Of a stretch of DNA of 64,000 bases, positions 34,329 through 43,344 are shown piece after piece (position 1 is the stretch's first letter; every line of letters starts with the position of its first letter). The translations under genes were made by a program, and so were the position numbers. A model generated the notes under the pieces. It was not told the DNA's origin, did not search any database, and was given only the letters and a program-made list of their open reading frames with translations. The stretch is taken from assembly GCA_002724925.1 (NCBI GenBank), contig PBQA01000013.1, positions 434,001-498,000 of the forward strand. Direction: 5' to 3'. The stretch is from Oceanospirillaceae bacterium (GTDB lineage Bacteria; Pseudomonadota; Gammaproteobacteria; Pseudomonadales; Oceanobacteraceae).

Positions 34329-35262
34329 GCTTGCTGATAAACGCGCTGACGGTTTCGGCGCTGGCGGATGGATCTTCCAGCATAGGTACATGCCCCAGAT
34401 CTGGGTAGATCTTTACGTCAGCCTGAGGGATGACTTTTTTAAACTCTGCGACGGCAGAGACGTCCAGAACCCGGTCTTTTTCACCCCACATAATTAGTGC
34501 AGGCATATTTACCTTGTCAGCGATCATCTGGCTCATTTCATGCTGATCCATGCGCTCGCGAGTCGCGATCATATCGTCGAAAATCTCCTGGTTCAGTGGC
34601 GCACGGTCGACGGTCTCGCGAATTAAGGCAGGACGCAGAGGCCATGGGAGTGGCGGCTGCTTTTCCAGAATAAGGTCCATGCGATATTCAAACGATGCTT
34701 TATCAGTAGCAATCAAGGGGTTGTTACCAGCTTCGAGTTCAGCAAAAAACTGACTTTGGTTCTCGCCGTCCAGGCCCGCAGAATCTATCAGGATCAGGCT
34801 GGCGATGTCGTCCGGAAAACGCGCTGCGTAAATCGCACTGATGGCACCGCCCATGGAGTTACCGACAATATGGAATGGTTCGAGGTTGAGATATTCAGCC
34901 AATGCTTTCAGGCGTTCTGCCTGACGCTCCAGGTCATAGCTGTCTGCCTCGCTGGATTTTCCATGACCTGCAAGGTCTGGCGCGATGAGGTAGTAGTTAT
35001 CCGGTAACTTATCCGCAAACTGCAACCAGGTGCTGTTGTTAGCCGAAAATCCGTGCACCAGCATCAATACCGGGCCATCGCCCTTACGGATCAGATAATT
35101 CATCTCGATGTCAGCAATATCAGCCTTATGCTCATCCAGCCCGGCTTTCCATTCGCCCAGATCAAGAGCCTTCTGATAGAGCGAGTCCTGTTGCGTTGCG
35201 GTGCATGCGATTAATACGTAGGCGGCAGCAACAAGCGTTGCTGCCCGAAGAATATTGAACAA
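34321..35262 (-). CDS. Alpha/beta hydrolase lipoprotein
   Basis: A 313-residue protein with a lipoprotein signal (VAAAYVLIAC, cysteine 20) and an alpha/beta hydrolase domain. The oxyanion motif HGFSANNSTW is at about 70-79, the nucleophile Ser is S136 in GNSMGG, the acid is in WGEKDRVLD and the His in LGHVPML near the C-terminus. It resembles membrane-attached esterases and lipases. Position +2 after the cysteine is threonine, not Asp, which favours outer-membrane sorting. First gene of a minus-strand group with GNAT and DUF4442. Confidence 0.83.
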   Translation of the reverse strand: MFNILRAATLVAAAYVLIACTATQQDSLYQKALDLGEWKAGLDEHKADIADIEMNYLIRKGDGPVLMLVHGFSANNSTWLQFADKLPDNYYLIAPDLAGHGKSSEADSYDLERQAERLKALAEYLNLEPFHIVGNSMGGAISAIYAARFPDDIASLILIDSAGLDGENQSQFFAELEAGNNPLIATDKASFEYRMDLILEKQPPLPWPLRPALIRETVDRAPLNQEIFDDMIATRERMDQHEMSQMIADKVNMPALIMWGEKDRVLDVSAVAEFKKVIPQADVKIYPDLGHVPMLEDPSASAETVSAFISKLD

Positions 35263-35275
35263 AGGGGTACTCCGG

Positions 35276-35914
35276 TCAGTGTGATGCTAAGGCGTTTGCC
35301 AGTGAACGAACGTCGTCGATAACGTTCTTCAGTTCATCGCCAGCAATCTGATAACCAGGCTGGCAGACGAGGAGCATGCCAGCTGCCCATTCGATGTGAA
35401 GGTGCGGATGGGCCAAAAGCCAATTCTGGACATTTTCGGTCAGAAGAGGCCGTACTTTGTGTACAGGAAGTCCATAGACGGGATGTTTCGCTAGTTTATC
35501 TGGGAGATCGGTGTCCTCCAGTCGGGTGATGGGCTTACCTTTATCGAAGCAGTGTGTACTCTCTTTGGCCAACGGGCTGACCATTAGCCGGACGTCTGTA
35601 GTGATGTGACATGGCATAATAATCAGGGTCTGGATGGTGGGAGCACGCCCGGTCAGGCGGGTGAAGTCAAACAATAGAACCGTTTCATCTTCGATGTAGT
35701 TAGGTACGTAGCGTGGATCGCCGGTGGACAGAATCTGAAATCCGGCCTGACGAATACCGGTACTGAGCATACGCCATGGCTCGAAGCTCATATTCAGTCG
35801 GTCGGCAGCGCCTGCGAGTTCGGCGCGTCGCCCAGGTTTCGCCAGGCTGAATAGCCATATCAGAATCCCGGCGAACGAAAGCAGAAGGACAAGTGCAGCA
35901 AATATCGTAGTCAT
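35276..35914 (-). CDS. Membrane-anchored protein of unknown function
   Basis: A 212-residue protein starting at MTTIFAALVL. One membrane helix at about residues 3-24, then a soluble, probably cytoplasmic domain of mixed strand and helix (VLLFDFTRLTGRAPTIQTL, LHIEWAAGMLLVCQPG). I do not recognise a family. It lies between the HDOD gene upstream and the hydrolase lipoprotein downstream, all on the same strand with short gaps. Longer upstream reading into the HDOD gene is unlikely to be real. Confidence 0.6.
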   Translation of the reverse strand: MTTIFAALVLLLSFAGILIWLFSLAKPGRRAELAGAADRLNMSFEPWRMLSTGIRQAGFQILSTGDPRYVPNYIEDETVLLFDFTRLTGRAPTIQTLIIMPCHITTDVRLMVSPLAKESTHCFDKGKPITRLEDTDLPDKLAKHPVYGLPVHKVRPLLTENVQNWLLAHPHLHIEWAAGMLLVCQPGYQIAGDELKNVIDDVRSLANALASH

Positions 35915-35951
35915 GGGGGCAGTGTACCCCAATGTCTGCCTGAACTTGTGA

Positions 35952-36800
35952 TCAAAACCCGGATGAAAGAGCAGCCTGTGTTTCTGACTGCTCAGTGGCG
36001 ATGTCATCCAGCTCGAGCGTTTCTGTATCAGCGGCCAGTCCGAGGCGCACGAAAGCACCCACCCGGTCGGTATCTACAGCGGCCAGTGGATGACTAGTAC
36101 CTGCATGGCTTTGCAGGGTCGCGACCTGAATAAGGTCAATCAGATCCGGTCCATCGGGTGAGCGGTCGAAATCAAGGTAGTCTGTGGTGACTGCGATGAG
36201 TTCTGCTGGGAAGTCCCAGGACTCCAGAACCTTCTGGCCCAGCGCCTGATGTAGCTCGGCAATGGCATGGTCGAGTGAAGGCCCATCCTGAAGAAGGGTG
36301 CCGGATTGCTCGGCATACGACAGCAGCGGCAGGGTTCCAATCTGGTGAACCAATCCTGCTAAGAGTGCTTGATCAGGAGGCAATTTAGTGAAATGGCGAG
36401 CCAGTACCTGAGCCGATGCTGCAATTTCGGTCGCATGCGACCAGCAAGCCCGCATACGCCGGTCGATGGCATCGGTAGTCGCCTGAAACATCTGCTCCAT
36501 AGCAATACCCACCACCAGGTTAATGGTGAAATCGATGCCTAAACGCGAAATTGCCGTTGTTACATCGGTAATGGGCACCATGGTCCTCACCATGGGGCTG
36601 TTGGTCACCCGAAGCAGTCGAGCGCTCAGTGCCGGGTCTTTTGTCAGAACCCGGGCCATGTCCTGGATACTGGCGTTTTTGTCCTCAGCGATGTCCCGTA
36701 CTTTCAGAGCGATCTCTGGTAGTGTTGGAAGAATCAGCTCGTCTCTGGCAATCATTCCTTCGATGTCATCTCGAGCTTGCTGGATCAGTTGGCCAGTCAT
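35952..36800 (-). CDS. HDOD-domain protein
   Basis: A 282-residue protein formed mostly by an HDOD domain (about residues 18-215): LPTLPEIALKVRDIAEDKNAS, the DPALSARLLRVTNSP segment and ISRLGIDFTINLVVGIAMEQ are typical. HDOD domains resemble HD phosphohydrolases but lack the catalytic residues; they act in signal transduction, often with c-di-GMP or chemotaxis partners. No other domain is attached. It precedes an unknown membrane protein on the same strand. Confidence 0.85.
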   Translation of the reverse strand: MTGQLIQQARDDIEGMIARDELILPTLPEIALKVRDIAEDKNASIQDMARVLTKDPALSARLLRVTNSPMVRTMVPITDVTTAISRLGIDFTINLVVGIAMEQMFQATTDAIDRRMRACWSHATEIAASAQVLARHFTKLPPDQALLAGLVHQIGTLPLLSYAEQSGTLLQDGPSLDHAIAELHQALGQKVLESWDFPAELIAVTTDYLDFDRSPDGPDLIDLIQVATLQSHAGTSHPLAAVDTDRVGAFVRLGLAADTETLELDDIATEQSETQAALSSGF

Positions 36801-36871
36801 TCGGGTACCTCTGCGTCTATAAAATTATGTAACGCAGAGGTCGTCAGAGAGTTAACTGTCTGGCCACCTGT

Positions 36872-37804
36872 TTAGCCGCGTTGATCTTCAGTATAGAAGA
36901 CTCTGCGCAGAGTGATTTTCTGATTCCCGCATTCTCCCGAAAGTGTTTCCTCGTCACTGCTGACCACGGCTAAACCAGTGTATTTGCCGTCAAAACAGAT
37001 GCGGCTGGCCAACTCTCCTTTGGCTTTTCCGTTAACGAGCACATCTGACATGATGTCGGGGAGTTCTGGGCATGGCGCTACCTGATATAGGTGGCGTTTG
37101 CTTTTACCCAGGTATTGGAGGCGGGCGACTACTTCTTGCCCGGTATAGCATCCCTTGCTGAAGCTGATGCCGTCGTGGGCTTGCCAGTCGCAGTACTGGG
37201 GTATCCAGGCAGCCGATGATGAAGGCTGAACCCACAGCCAGCCCGACTCGACATCTGATGCATGCCAGCGCGACTCAGGCTCCAGCAGGTGGTCACTCAG
37301 GTATTTGTCGATGAGTTCTTCAGGTACCCAGTATTCGCAACGACCGTCTGGCCAGCCAAGTACCCGGACATCTTCACCAGACATCGATTTTTCACTCGGG
37401 CTTGCATTAAATTCGCCGATGATTTCGATGTTTTCTGCCAGGGTCATTGTTGCCTTGAAAAAGACGGCGTACTTCTTCAGATGGTTTATCAGAACCTCTG
37501 CTTGAGAAGCAGGAAGCCTTAAGACAAACCCCGTCTCTGAGCGGGTCGCAATAAAGTTCGCGATCATACGACCTTTGGCATCGCAACAGGCGCCAGCCTG
37601 CCACTGCTCGAAGGTAACGCTCTGCATATCACTCGTCAGTTGCCCTTGCAGGAATTTCTCACTGTCTGGCCCGTCTATCTGTAGCAGCGCAAACTGACTG
37701 AGGACGGTTCTCGCTCCGGTCTGATCGTCGGGGGCAGTTTCTGCGTCGGCAGGAACAAAGCCCTGATCGGTAACCTGACCAAATGTGGCGATTGTCTGAG
37801 ACAT
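36872..37804 (-). CDS. ygfZ: YgfZ/GcvT-family folate-binding protein
   Basis: A 310-residue protein with the family signature KGCYTGQEVVARLQYLG (about 222-238), including the conserved Cys used in Fe-S cluster maintenance. The N-terminal segment LQIDGPDSEKFLQGQLTSDM is also typical. YgfZ supports assembly or repair of certain Fe-S enzymes in a folate-dependent way. It is divergent from sdhE, which it also neighbours in many gammaproteobacteria. Confidence 0.92.
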   Translation of the reverse strand: MSQTIATFGQVTDQGFVPADAETAPDDQTGARTVLSQFALLQIDGPDSEKFLQGQLTSDMQSVTFEQWQAGACCDAKGRMIANFIATRSETGFVLRLPASQAEVLINHLKKYAVFFKATMTLAENIEIIGEFNASPSEKSMSGEDVRVLGWPDGRCEYWVPEELIDKYLSDHLLEPESRWHASDVESGWLWVQPSSSAAWIPQYCDWQAHDGISFSKGCYTGQEVVARLQYLGKSKRHLYQVAPCPELPDIMSDVLVNGKAKGELASRICFDGKYTGLAVVSSDEETLSGECGNQKITLRRVFYTEDQRG

Positions 37805-37905
37805 GATGACTCCTTACGGCTGGGGTAGGACTACTGCATATGGAGGCGGAGTGTATGTGATTTCAAGGCCCGATGTGAGAGTGAACGATATTTCGTAGTG
37901 ACCTT

Positions 37906-37914
37906 TGTTATAAT
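37906..37914 (+). promoter_or_regulatory. Extended -10 promoter of sdhE
   Basis: TG-T-TATAAT (37906-37914) is a perfect extended -10 element 30 bp before the sdhE start. A -35 at normal spacing is poor, as is usual for extended -10 promoters. Confidence 0.6.
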
Positions 37915-37943
37915 GCGCGTCCCTGTAAGAGGTGAATTAAAAG

Positions 37944-38207
37944 ATGACTGAAGAAAAAGAAATTCAGGCAAAGCGGGCTATCTGGCATAGCCGTCGTGGC
38001 ATGTTAGAGCTTGATGTATTGCTATTACCTTTTGCTCAGCAACAGTATGCGCAGTTGGATGATGACGATCAGTTGCGCTATCGCAATCTTCTCGACAAGG
38101 AAGATCCGGATCTTTTTACATGGTTCATGGAACATGCCGAGCCTGAAGATCCTGACATGAAGCGAATCGTTGATATGGTGCTGGCATTTGCCCGTCAACC
38201 GCGCTGA
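37944..38207 (+). CDS. sdhE: FAD assembly factor SdhE
   Basis: An 87-residue protein that helps covalent attachment of FAD to succinate dehydrogenase and fumarate reductase. The catalytic-surface motif RGMLELD (R18, G19, E22) is intact, and the LLDKEDPDLFTWFMEH segment is typical. Preceded by AAGAGGTGAATTAAAAG and an extended -10 promoter. The end overlaps the start of the ygfX-like gene by up to 38 bp. Confidence 0.95.
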   Translation: MTEEKEIQAKRAIWHSRRGMLELDVLLLPFAQQQYAQLDDDDQLRYRNLLDKEDPDLFTWFMEHAEPEDPDMKRIVDMVLAFARQPR

Positions 38208-38592
38208 GTGGATTCTACGGCCATCCGGGATTCAGCGGCGAATAGAGACGCTCGCCTGGGTATTGGCTGCGCTCCTGATGGTGGCGACATTTTTTGGGGC
38301 AGAGAGTAGTGTGTGGTTACTTACTCCCGTATTGCCTCTTTTGGGCGCCGGGTGGGCCTTTTGGCGTAAGCGTGCGCCGCAGCTGATTGGCAAAGCCAAT
38401 GATGGCTGGTGGGTATTGCAGCGTAATCAGAAAGTCCCGGTCAGTTTTCGCTCAGGCAGTATTCGCCGTAGACAACTGATCGTGCTGGTTTGGGGGTTCT
38501 GGCCCTGGCAGGTAATCATCATCAGGCCCGACTGCTTCCTCAGTCGTGAACCATTTAATCACCTTAAGTATGAGCTGTATGGCAGCCTTTGA
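38170..38592 (+). CDS. ygfX: YgfX (CptA-like) membrane protein
   Basis: Up to 140 residues from the TTG at 38170; a TTG at 38188 (PVNRAEWILRPS) is an equally possible start and would shorten the overlap with sdhE. Two close membrane helices at about residues 28-62 (LAWVLAALLMVATFF and LLTPVLPLLGAGWAFW) are followed by a small soluble C-terminal domain. This matches YgfX, the usual partner downstream of sdhE. A toxin role has been proposed for the E. coli protein, but SdhE is not an antitoxin in its established function, so I keep the neutral name. Confidence 0.75.
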   Translation: MIWCWHLPVNRAEWILRPSGIQRRIETLAWVLAALLMVATFFGAESSVWLLTPVLPLLGAGWAFWRKRAPQLIGKANDGWWVLQRNQKVPVSFRSGSIRRRQLIVLVWGFWPWQVIIIRPDCFLSREPFNHLKYELYGSL

Positions 38593-38608
38593 ACCTTTCT
38601 GGGCCGGG

Positions 38609-40216
38609 CTACAGACTTCCTAATTCGCTGATGTATTTCGACATCAGTACGGTATCGAATGCTCTCGGCAGGGCTTGAGGGTAATCCCGGCTGTAATGCA
38701 GGCCGCGGCTTTCTTTACGCATCAGGGCAGAGCGGATAATAACATCGGCGACATCAACAAGATTGCGTAGCTCCAGTAAGTCGTTGGTGACTTTGTGATT
38801 TGAGTAAAACTCCTGAATCTCCTGGCGCAGAAGCTTCACTCTGTGTTTTGCCCTGACCAGTCGCTTAGTGGTACGCACAATGCCTACGTAATCCCACATG
38901 AAGCGGCGCAGCTCGTCCCAGTTGTGCGAGATAACGACATCTTCATCAGAATCGGTAACCTGGCTTGAGTCCCAGTGCGGTACGGGCTCGGGGGAAGGAA
39001 CCTGAGCTATCTGAGCTTCGATATCTGCCGCTGCTGCGCGGGCGTATACAAGACATTCAAGCAGAGAATTGCTGGCGAGACGGTTCGCACCATGCAGGCC
39101 AGTACAGGCGGTTTCACCGATGGCATAGAGGCGATCAATGTCTGTTCTGCCGGCATTGTCAGTGACAACGCCACCACAGGTGTAGTGGGCAGCCGGAACG
39201 ACCGGAATCGGGTCTTTCGTAATATCAATACCCAGTTGCAGGCAGCGTTCGTAGATTGTCGGGAAATGCTCGCGAATAAACTCTGCAGGCTTATGTGAGA
39301 TATCCAGGAACAGGCAGTCTGCACCTAAGCGTTTCATTTCATGGTCGATGGCGCGGGCGACTATGTCCCTGGGTGCCAGCTCTGCCCGTTCATCGAATTT
39401 ATCCATAAAGCGGCGACCGTCAGGAAGCAGAAGTTTTCCGCCTTCGCCGCGAACGGCTTCAGTGATCAGAAATGAGCCTGCCTGGGGGTGATAGAGGCAA
39501 GTAGGGTGGAACTGGTTGAATTCCATGTTGGCAACCCTGCAACCGGCCCGCCATGCCATGGCGATGCCGTCTCCTGATGCTCCGTCCGGATTGCTTGTGT
39601 ACAGGTAAACCTTGCTGGCGCCGCCGGTGGCCAATGCGGTGGCCTTAGCTGTAACGGCATCCACTTCGCCGGTTTTCTTATTCAGAAAGTAGCCACCAAT
39701 ACAGGCGTGGTGCTCAAGCCCTAATTTGTCACCGGTGATCAGGTCGACAGCGATGTAATCATGGAGCAGGGTCAGATTCTCACGCGCTTCCGCTTTTTGC
39801 AGAAGAGTATCGGAAATGGCATGGCCGGTGGCATCCGCAGCATGAATGATGCGGCGCGCACTGTGCCCACCTTCACGGGTCAGATGAAACTGATCCTCGC
39901 CATCCTTTGTAAATGGCACACCAAGGTCGATCAGCCAACGGATGGCTTCGGTTGAGTTACCTACGGTAAAGCGCACAGCCGCCTCGTTGCAGAGACCTGC
40001 GCCGGCTGTGAGAGTATCGGCTACGTGGGCCTCGACGCTGTCTTCCTCGTCGAGTACAGCAGCTACCCCACCTTGAGCCCAGCGCGTTGAGCCTGCGTCC
40101 ATCGAGTCTTTACTGACAATGGCTACCCTAAGATGTTCAGGTAGGGATAACCCCAGCGTGAGGCCAGCGGCACCGCTACCAATAATTAATACATCAAAGG
40201 TCAATGTCTGGCTCAT
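38609..40216 (-). CDS. nadB: L-aspartate oxidase
   Basis: A flavoprotein of 535 residues starting at [10 protein letters not shown] that oxidises aspartate to iminoaspartate, the first step of NAD synthesis. The FAD-binding motif is [14 protein letters not shown] near the N-terminus; [32 protein letters not shown]-like and [21 protein letters not shown] segments are those of NadB. The C-terminal helical domain carries [12 protein letters not shown]. It is divergent from the rpoE-type sigma gene, an arrangement shared with Pseudomonas. A 31-residue upstream extension is open but unlikely. Confidence 0.96.
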   Translation of the reverse strand: MSQTLTFDVLIIGSGAAGLTLGLSLPEHLRVAIVSKDSMDAGSTRWAQGGVAAVLDEEDSVEAHVADTLTAGAGLCNEAAVRFTVGNSTEAIRWLIDLGVPFTKDGEDQFHLTREGGHSARRIIHAADATGHAISDTLLQKAEARENLTLLHDYIAVDLITGDKLGLEHHACIGGYFLNKKTGEVDAVTAKATALATGGASKVYLYTSNPDGASGDGIAMAWRAGCRVANMEFNQFHPTCLYHPQAGSFLITEAVRGEGGKLLLPDGRRFMDKFDERAELAPRDIVARAIDHEMKRLGADCLFLDISHKPAEFIREHFPTIYERCLQLGIDITKDPIPVVPAAHYTCGGVVTDNAGRTDIDRLYAIGETACTGLHGANRLASNSLLECLVYARAAAADIEAQIAQVPSPEPVPHWDSSQVTDSDEDVVISHNWDELRRFMWDYVGIVRTTKRLVRAKHRVKLLRQEIQEFYSNHKVTNDLLELRNLVDVADVIIRSALMRKESRGLHYSRDYPQALPRAFDTVLMSKYISELGSL

Positions 40217-40438
40217 GCACAAAGGCTCCAGTGGTGGTAATCTCACAGAGCTTGCTCTCAGGCTCTGAATAACAGGCCGCACTATAAAGCGCAGGAGTAT
40301 GATTGACAAAGAATCTCCTCGCCAGACAACGGCCTGGTTCCGGTCTATTTTCGGTAGTTATGTCATGAAGTGTCAAGATAGTGAACTATCTCCGAATTGG
40401 TGTACCGAACTTATACAGCCACTAACGGAGGGCAAGGT

Positions 40439-41080
40439 GTGACTCGTTCAACTAATGTTGCAGAGAAGCAACCGACAGATGCAGGTAACCAGATGACCGA
40501 CCAACCAGCTTCAGACCAACAATTGGTCGCGCGGGTTCAGAAGGGTGACCGGCGGGCTTTCGACCTGCTGGTGGTGAAGTACCAGCATCGTATCCTCTCT
40601 TTGGTAGGACGGTTTATTTCCGATCATGCTGAAGCTCAGGATGTGACGCAGGAGGCATTTATAAAAGCGTATCGTGCGCTACCCTCTTTCCGTGGAGATA
40701 GCCAGTTCTATACCTGGATGTACCGGATTGCGGTGAATACCGCTAAGAATCACCTGATCAGTCGCGGTCGTAAGACGCCGACACAGGACATTGACCTCGA
40801 TGATGCTGCTTATTTCGCAGACGAGGCCAATATGAGAGACGTAGAAACGCCAGACGGTCTGCTGCAACGCGATCAGCTGCGCAAGGTCGTATTTGATGCG
40901 ATCGAAGACCTGCCAGACGAATTGCGTCGGGCAGTGACCCTACGAGAGCTCGAAGGGCTCAGTTACGAAGAGATTGCAGAGGCAATGAATTGCCCAATAG
41001 GGACAGTAAGATCCCGAATTTTCCGAGCGCGGGAAGCAATTGAAAAGAAAATGCGGCCGTTGCTGAGTGCGACTGCATAA
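40439..41080 (+). CDS. rpoE: Extracytoplasmic-stress sigma factor RpoE/AlgU
   Basis: A group 4 (ECF) sigma factor. Region 2 is DLLVVKYQHRILSLVGRFI through FIKAYRALPSFRGDSQFYTWMYRIAVNTAKNHL, and region 4 is LRELEGLSYEEIAEAMNCPIGTVRSRIFRARE. Two starts are possible. GTG at 40439 has a strong GGAGGG 6 bp upstream and gives 213 residues. ATG at 40493 (MTDQPASDQQLV) gives 195, the usual AlgU length, with a weaker AGGT. I list the longer one because of the ribosome-binding site. It directs envelope-stress genes and is controlled by the anti-sigma factor encoded next. Confidence 0.95.
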   Translation: MTRSTNVAEKQPTDAGNQMTDQPASDQQLVARVQKGDRRAFDLLVVKYQHRILSLVGRFISDHAEAQDVTQEAFIKAYRALPSFRGDSQFYTWMYRIAVNTAKNHLISRGRKTPTQDIDLDDAAYFADEANMRDVETPDGLLQRDQLRKVVFDAIEDLPDELRRAVTLRELEGLSYEEIAEAMNCPIGTVRSRIFRAREAIEKKMRPLLSATA

Positions 41081-41100
41081 ATGCTTGATGGGTGTACTAT

Positions 41101-41820
41101 ATGAAAAACCGGATGAGGGAGTCTCTGTCAGCTCTCTGTGATGGCGAGTGTGACGAGCTTGAACTGAGACGTGTATTGAACCACGTCGAAAATGATGCTG
41201 AATTCCGCGAGCAATGGGCGAACTTCCATTTGATCGGTGCAGCAATGCGCGGCGAATCCGTTGACACTGTTGATCTCTCGAAAGGGATTATGCAGGCCAT
41301 TGATGGTGAACCGATGGACGACGTTCCTGGTATTCCACGTGATACAGCGAATAGTAGCGCCCAAACACTTGATGAAAAAGCCAATAACGATGATTTGCCT
41401 GTTGTTCAGTCGAAACCTATGGCGCTGCCAGCGTGGATGGTGTCGGGAGCAGTCGCTGCCTCGGTTACCATGGCTGTTTTACTCGGTGCTCGTGTTCTGA
41501 CTGTCCCTGAAGCGAATTTGGGGCAGCCTGATATGGCGGTCGCCAAGGCAGAGGTATCTCAGCCTGCACCGATGGCGGAGGCTTCGGCAGCCAGTTCATC
41601 TCTGGTGGCTTCTCAGTCTGAGCAGTCTCAAATGTCTGCAACTGAGCTTGCGGCGGCTCAGGAACGACTCAAACAGTACGTTCTTGAGCACGAAGATCAG
41701 TCCTTCGGTGTGAGCACGCACCAAGCTGCTCCTTATGCGAGGGTGGCAAATTTCGGCAAGGACACTGGCATCCGTGATCGGGTCAGAGCTGAAGTAAAAG
41801 CAGGGCCAGTCGCAGACTGA
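41101..41820 (+). CDS. mucA: Anti-sigma factor RseA/MucA
   Basis: A 239-residue single-pass inner-membrane protein. The cytoplasmic N-terminal domain (MRESLSALCDGECDELELRR, EQWANFHLIGAAMRG) is the sigma-binding RseA_N fold. The membrane helix is at about residues 109-133. The periplasmic C-terminal part contains RLKQYVLEHEDQSFG, the segment usual in MucA-like proteins. Stress proteases would cleave it to release the sigma factor. It lies between the sigma gene and mucB in the standard operon order. Confidence 0.92.
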   Translation: MKNRMRESLSALCDGECDELELRRVLNHVENDAEFREQWANFHLIGAAMRGESVDTVDLSKGIMQAIDGEPMDDVPGIPRDTANSSAQTLDEKANNDDLPVVQSKPMALPAWMVSGAVAASVTMAVLLGARVLTVPEANLGQPDMAVAKAEVSQPAPMAEASAASSSLVASQSEQSQMSATELAAAQERLKQYVLEHEDQSFGVSTHQAAPYARVANFGKDTGIRDRVRAEVKAGPVAD

Positions 41821-41823
41821 TGC

Positions 41824-42813
41824 ATGATTGAGTTGCTTAACATCCGCCAATCCATCGTCATTCTGGCGATTGGGTTGTCATTCACATCTTCAGTGAGTGC
41901 AGACAACGATAAGGCGCTGCGCTTGCTTGAGGAGATGAATGAGGCTGTTACTACTCAAGATTACGCTGGCACAGTGATGTTCGGGGCGCCTGATCGCTGG
42001 GAGTCTGCGAGAATCCAGCAGGCATACCGCAATCAGGGGTTGGTTCAGAGGACCGACTACCTGACAGGCCCAGAGCGTTCTCAAATTCGTGCGGGCGATG
42101 AAATAGTTTGTATTCACGAGGGTGAACACCGCTCCGGCATGACGCCAGACATACTAAAGCCGTTCGGTCAAAACTTTCCCTCCTCTTTGTCATCCCTTGA
42201 ACAAAGCTACGATTTTGCACTTGCCGATCACCAGGCGGAGCGGGTCGCTGGCCGTTCAACGGTATCTATTTGGATTACGCCTGAACAATCCGACCGTTAT
42301 GCCCATCAGATATGGTTGGATAAAGCCTCCAGTCTGCCTCTTAAGGCCGAAATGACAGACAAGCAGGGTAATGTGTTACGTCGGTATCAGTTTGTGAGCC
42401 TGGAAACAGACTTCACTATGTCTGACAGTGACTTACGGACTGCGAATGTCGGGCACACCCTGCGCTTCGGTCATAAAGGATCATCGGAAATAGCGCCTGA
42501 GTCGGATTGGTATCCGTCCTGGTTGCCTCAGGGATTTCAGATTCAGCAGTCCGCGAAATCTGACGATAACATCCGTATGACGTTCTCGGATGGACTTGCT
42601 TCATTCTCTTTGTTTATTGATCGTGTCGGGCAAGGCAGGTCATCCTCTCCCCGCGTCAGTCGACAGTGGGGGCCCGTTTCCGCTACCGTAGAAGATATTC
42701 TTACGCAGGACGGTCAGCAAGTCAGACTGAGTGTCGTGGGGGAGCTTCCTCCTCTGACGCTGGATAAAGTGTTGGATTCTGCGATTCCTTCGTATTCTCT
42801 TAGTATGAAGTGA
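41824..42813 (+). CDS. mucB: Periplasmic sigma-E regulator RseB/MucB
   Basis: A 329-residue protein with a signal peptide (about residues 1-25, ending VSA). The LolA-like N-terminal domain (LLEEMNEAVTTQDYAGTVMF) and the smaller C-terminal domain (SDWYPSWLPQGFQ) match RseB/MucB. It binds the periplasmic part of the anti-sigma factor and protects it from proteolysis until lipid or LPS signals displace it. It starts 3 bp after the mucA stop, so the two are cotranscribed. Confidence 0.92.
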   Translation: MIELLNIRQSIVILAIGLSFTSSVSADNDKALRLLEEMNEAVTTQDYAGTVMFGAPDRWESARIQQAYRNQGLVQRTDYLTGPERSQIRAGDEIVCIHEGEHRSGMTPDILKPFGQNFPSSLSSLEQSYDFALADHQAERVAGRSTVSIWITPEQSDRYAHQIWLDKASSLPLKAEMTDKQGNVLRRYQFVSLETDFTMSDSDLRTANVGHTLRFGHKGSSEIAPESDWYPSWLPQGFQIQQSAKSDDNIRMTFSDGLASFSLFIDRVGQGRSSSPRVSRQWGPVSATVEDILTQDGQQVRLSVVGELPPLTLDKVLDSAIPSYSLSMK

Positions 42814-42879
42814 AGAATCGTCAGTTGACCCGTCCGACGTCCTCCCTATTGTAGAAAGCTGTAAAGTAAGGTCATAAAT

Positions 42880-43329
42880 GTGAGTCAGGAAGTTGTTCAG
42901 GTCGTTGGAACAGGTGACGATGGTATCTGGGTGGAAGGTGTGCAGCAGAGCGCCTGTGGAGCCTGCAGTGCGCGGGCTGGATGCGGGCAGCATACGCTCA
43001 GTAAAATGGGCAAACCTGTTCGTTTGTGGGTAAACACGGCTGATTCCTTCACGGTCGGGGAGCAAGTCACCATTATGCTTCCGTCCGGGTCTTTGGCCGT
43101 CAGTGCCCTGGCGATGTACGGACTGCCACTGCTTGGACTGATCCTCGGGGCCGTCATTGGATTTCAGGGTGGCTCAGAGCCTCAATCATTACTTGCAGGT
43201 GGCCTTGGGTTGGTTCTCGGTCTACTCGGAGCGCGCCAGCTTGGCAAGAAAATGCAAGCCGAGTGGCAGCCGACCGTATTGAAAAAAACACACTCTACCG
43301 CCATAAATATAAACGGAGTTTCTGAATAG
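42880..43329 (+). CDS. rseC: RseC/MucC family membrane protein
   Basis: A 149-residue protein from a GTG start with TAAGG 8 bp upstream. An N-terminal cysteine-rich segment (SACGACSARAGCGQH) carries the RseC pattern of Cys-x-x-Cys-x-n-Cys, followed by two membrane helices at about residues 70-115 (LAVSALAMYGLPLLGLILGAVIGF and LLAGGLGLVLGLLGA). RseC homologues are tied to the sigma-E operon and to reduction of SoxR iron-sulfur centres; the precise function is unsettled. Confidence 0.88.
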   Translation: MSQEVVQVVGTGDDGIWVEGVQQSACGACSARAGCGQHTLSKMGKPVRLWVNTADSFTVGEQVTIMLPSGSLAVSALAMYGLPLLGLILGAVIGFQGGSEPQSLLAGGLGLVLGLLGARQLGKKMQAEWQPTVLKKTHSTAININGVSE

Positions 43330-43344
43330 CGGAGATAGCCTTCG

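Noticed and set aside
38170-38592. Toxin-antitoxin pair sdhE-ygfX
   Set aside because: SdhE is a FAD-assembly factor with its RGxxE motif intact. The order is the normal housekeeping one, so a toxin-antitoxin reading is not needed.
40407-40412. GAACTT as a -35 for autoregulation of the sigma-E gene
   Set aside because: No matching -10 (TCTGA-like) occurs at 16-17 bp, so an auto-regulated promoter is not supported here.
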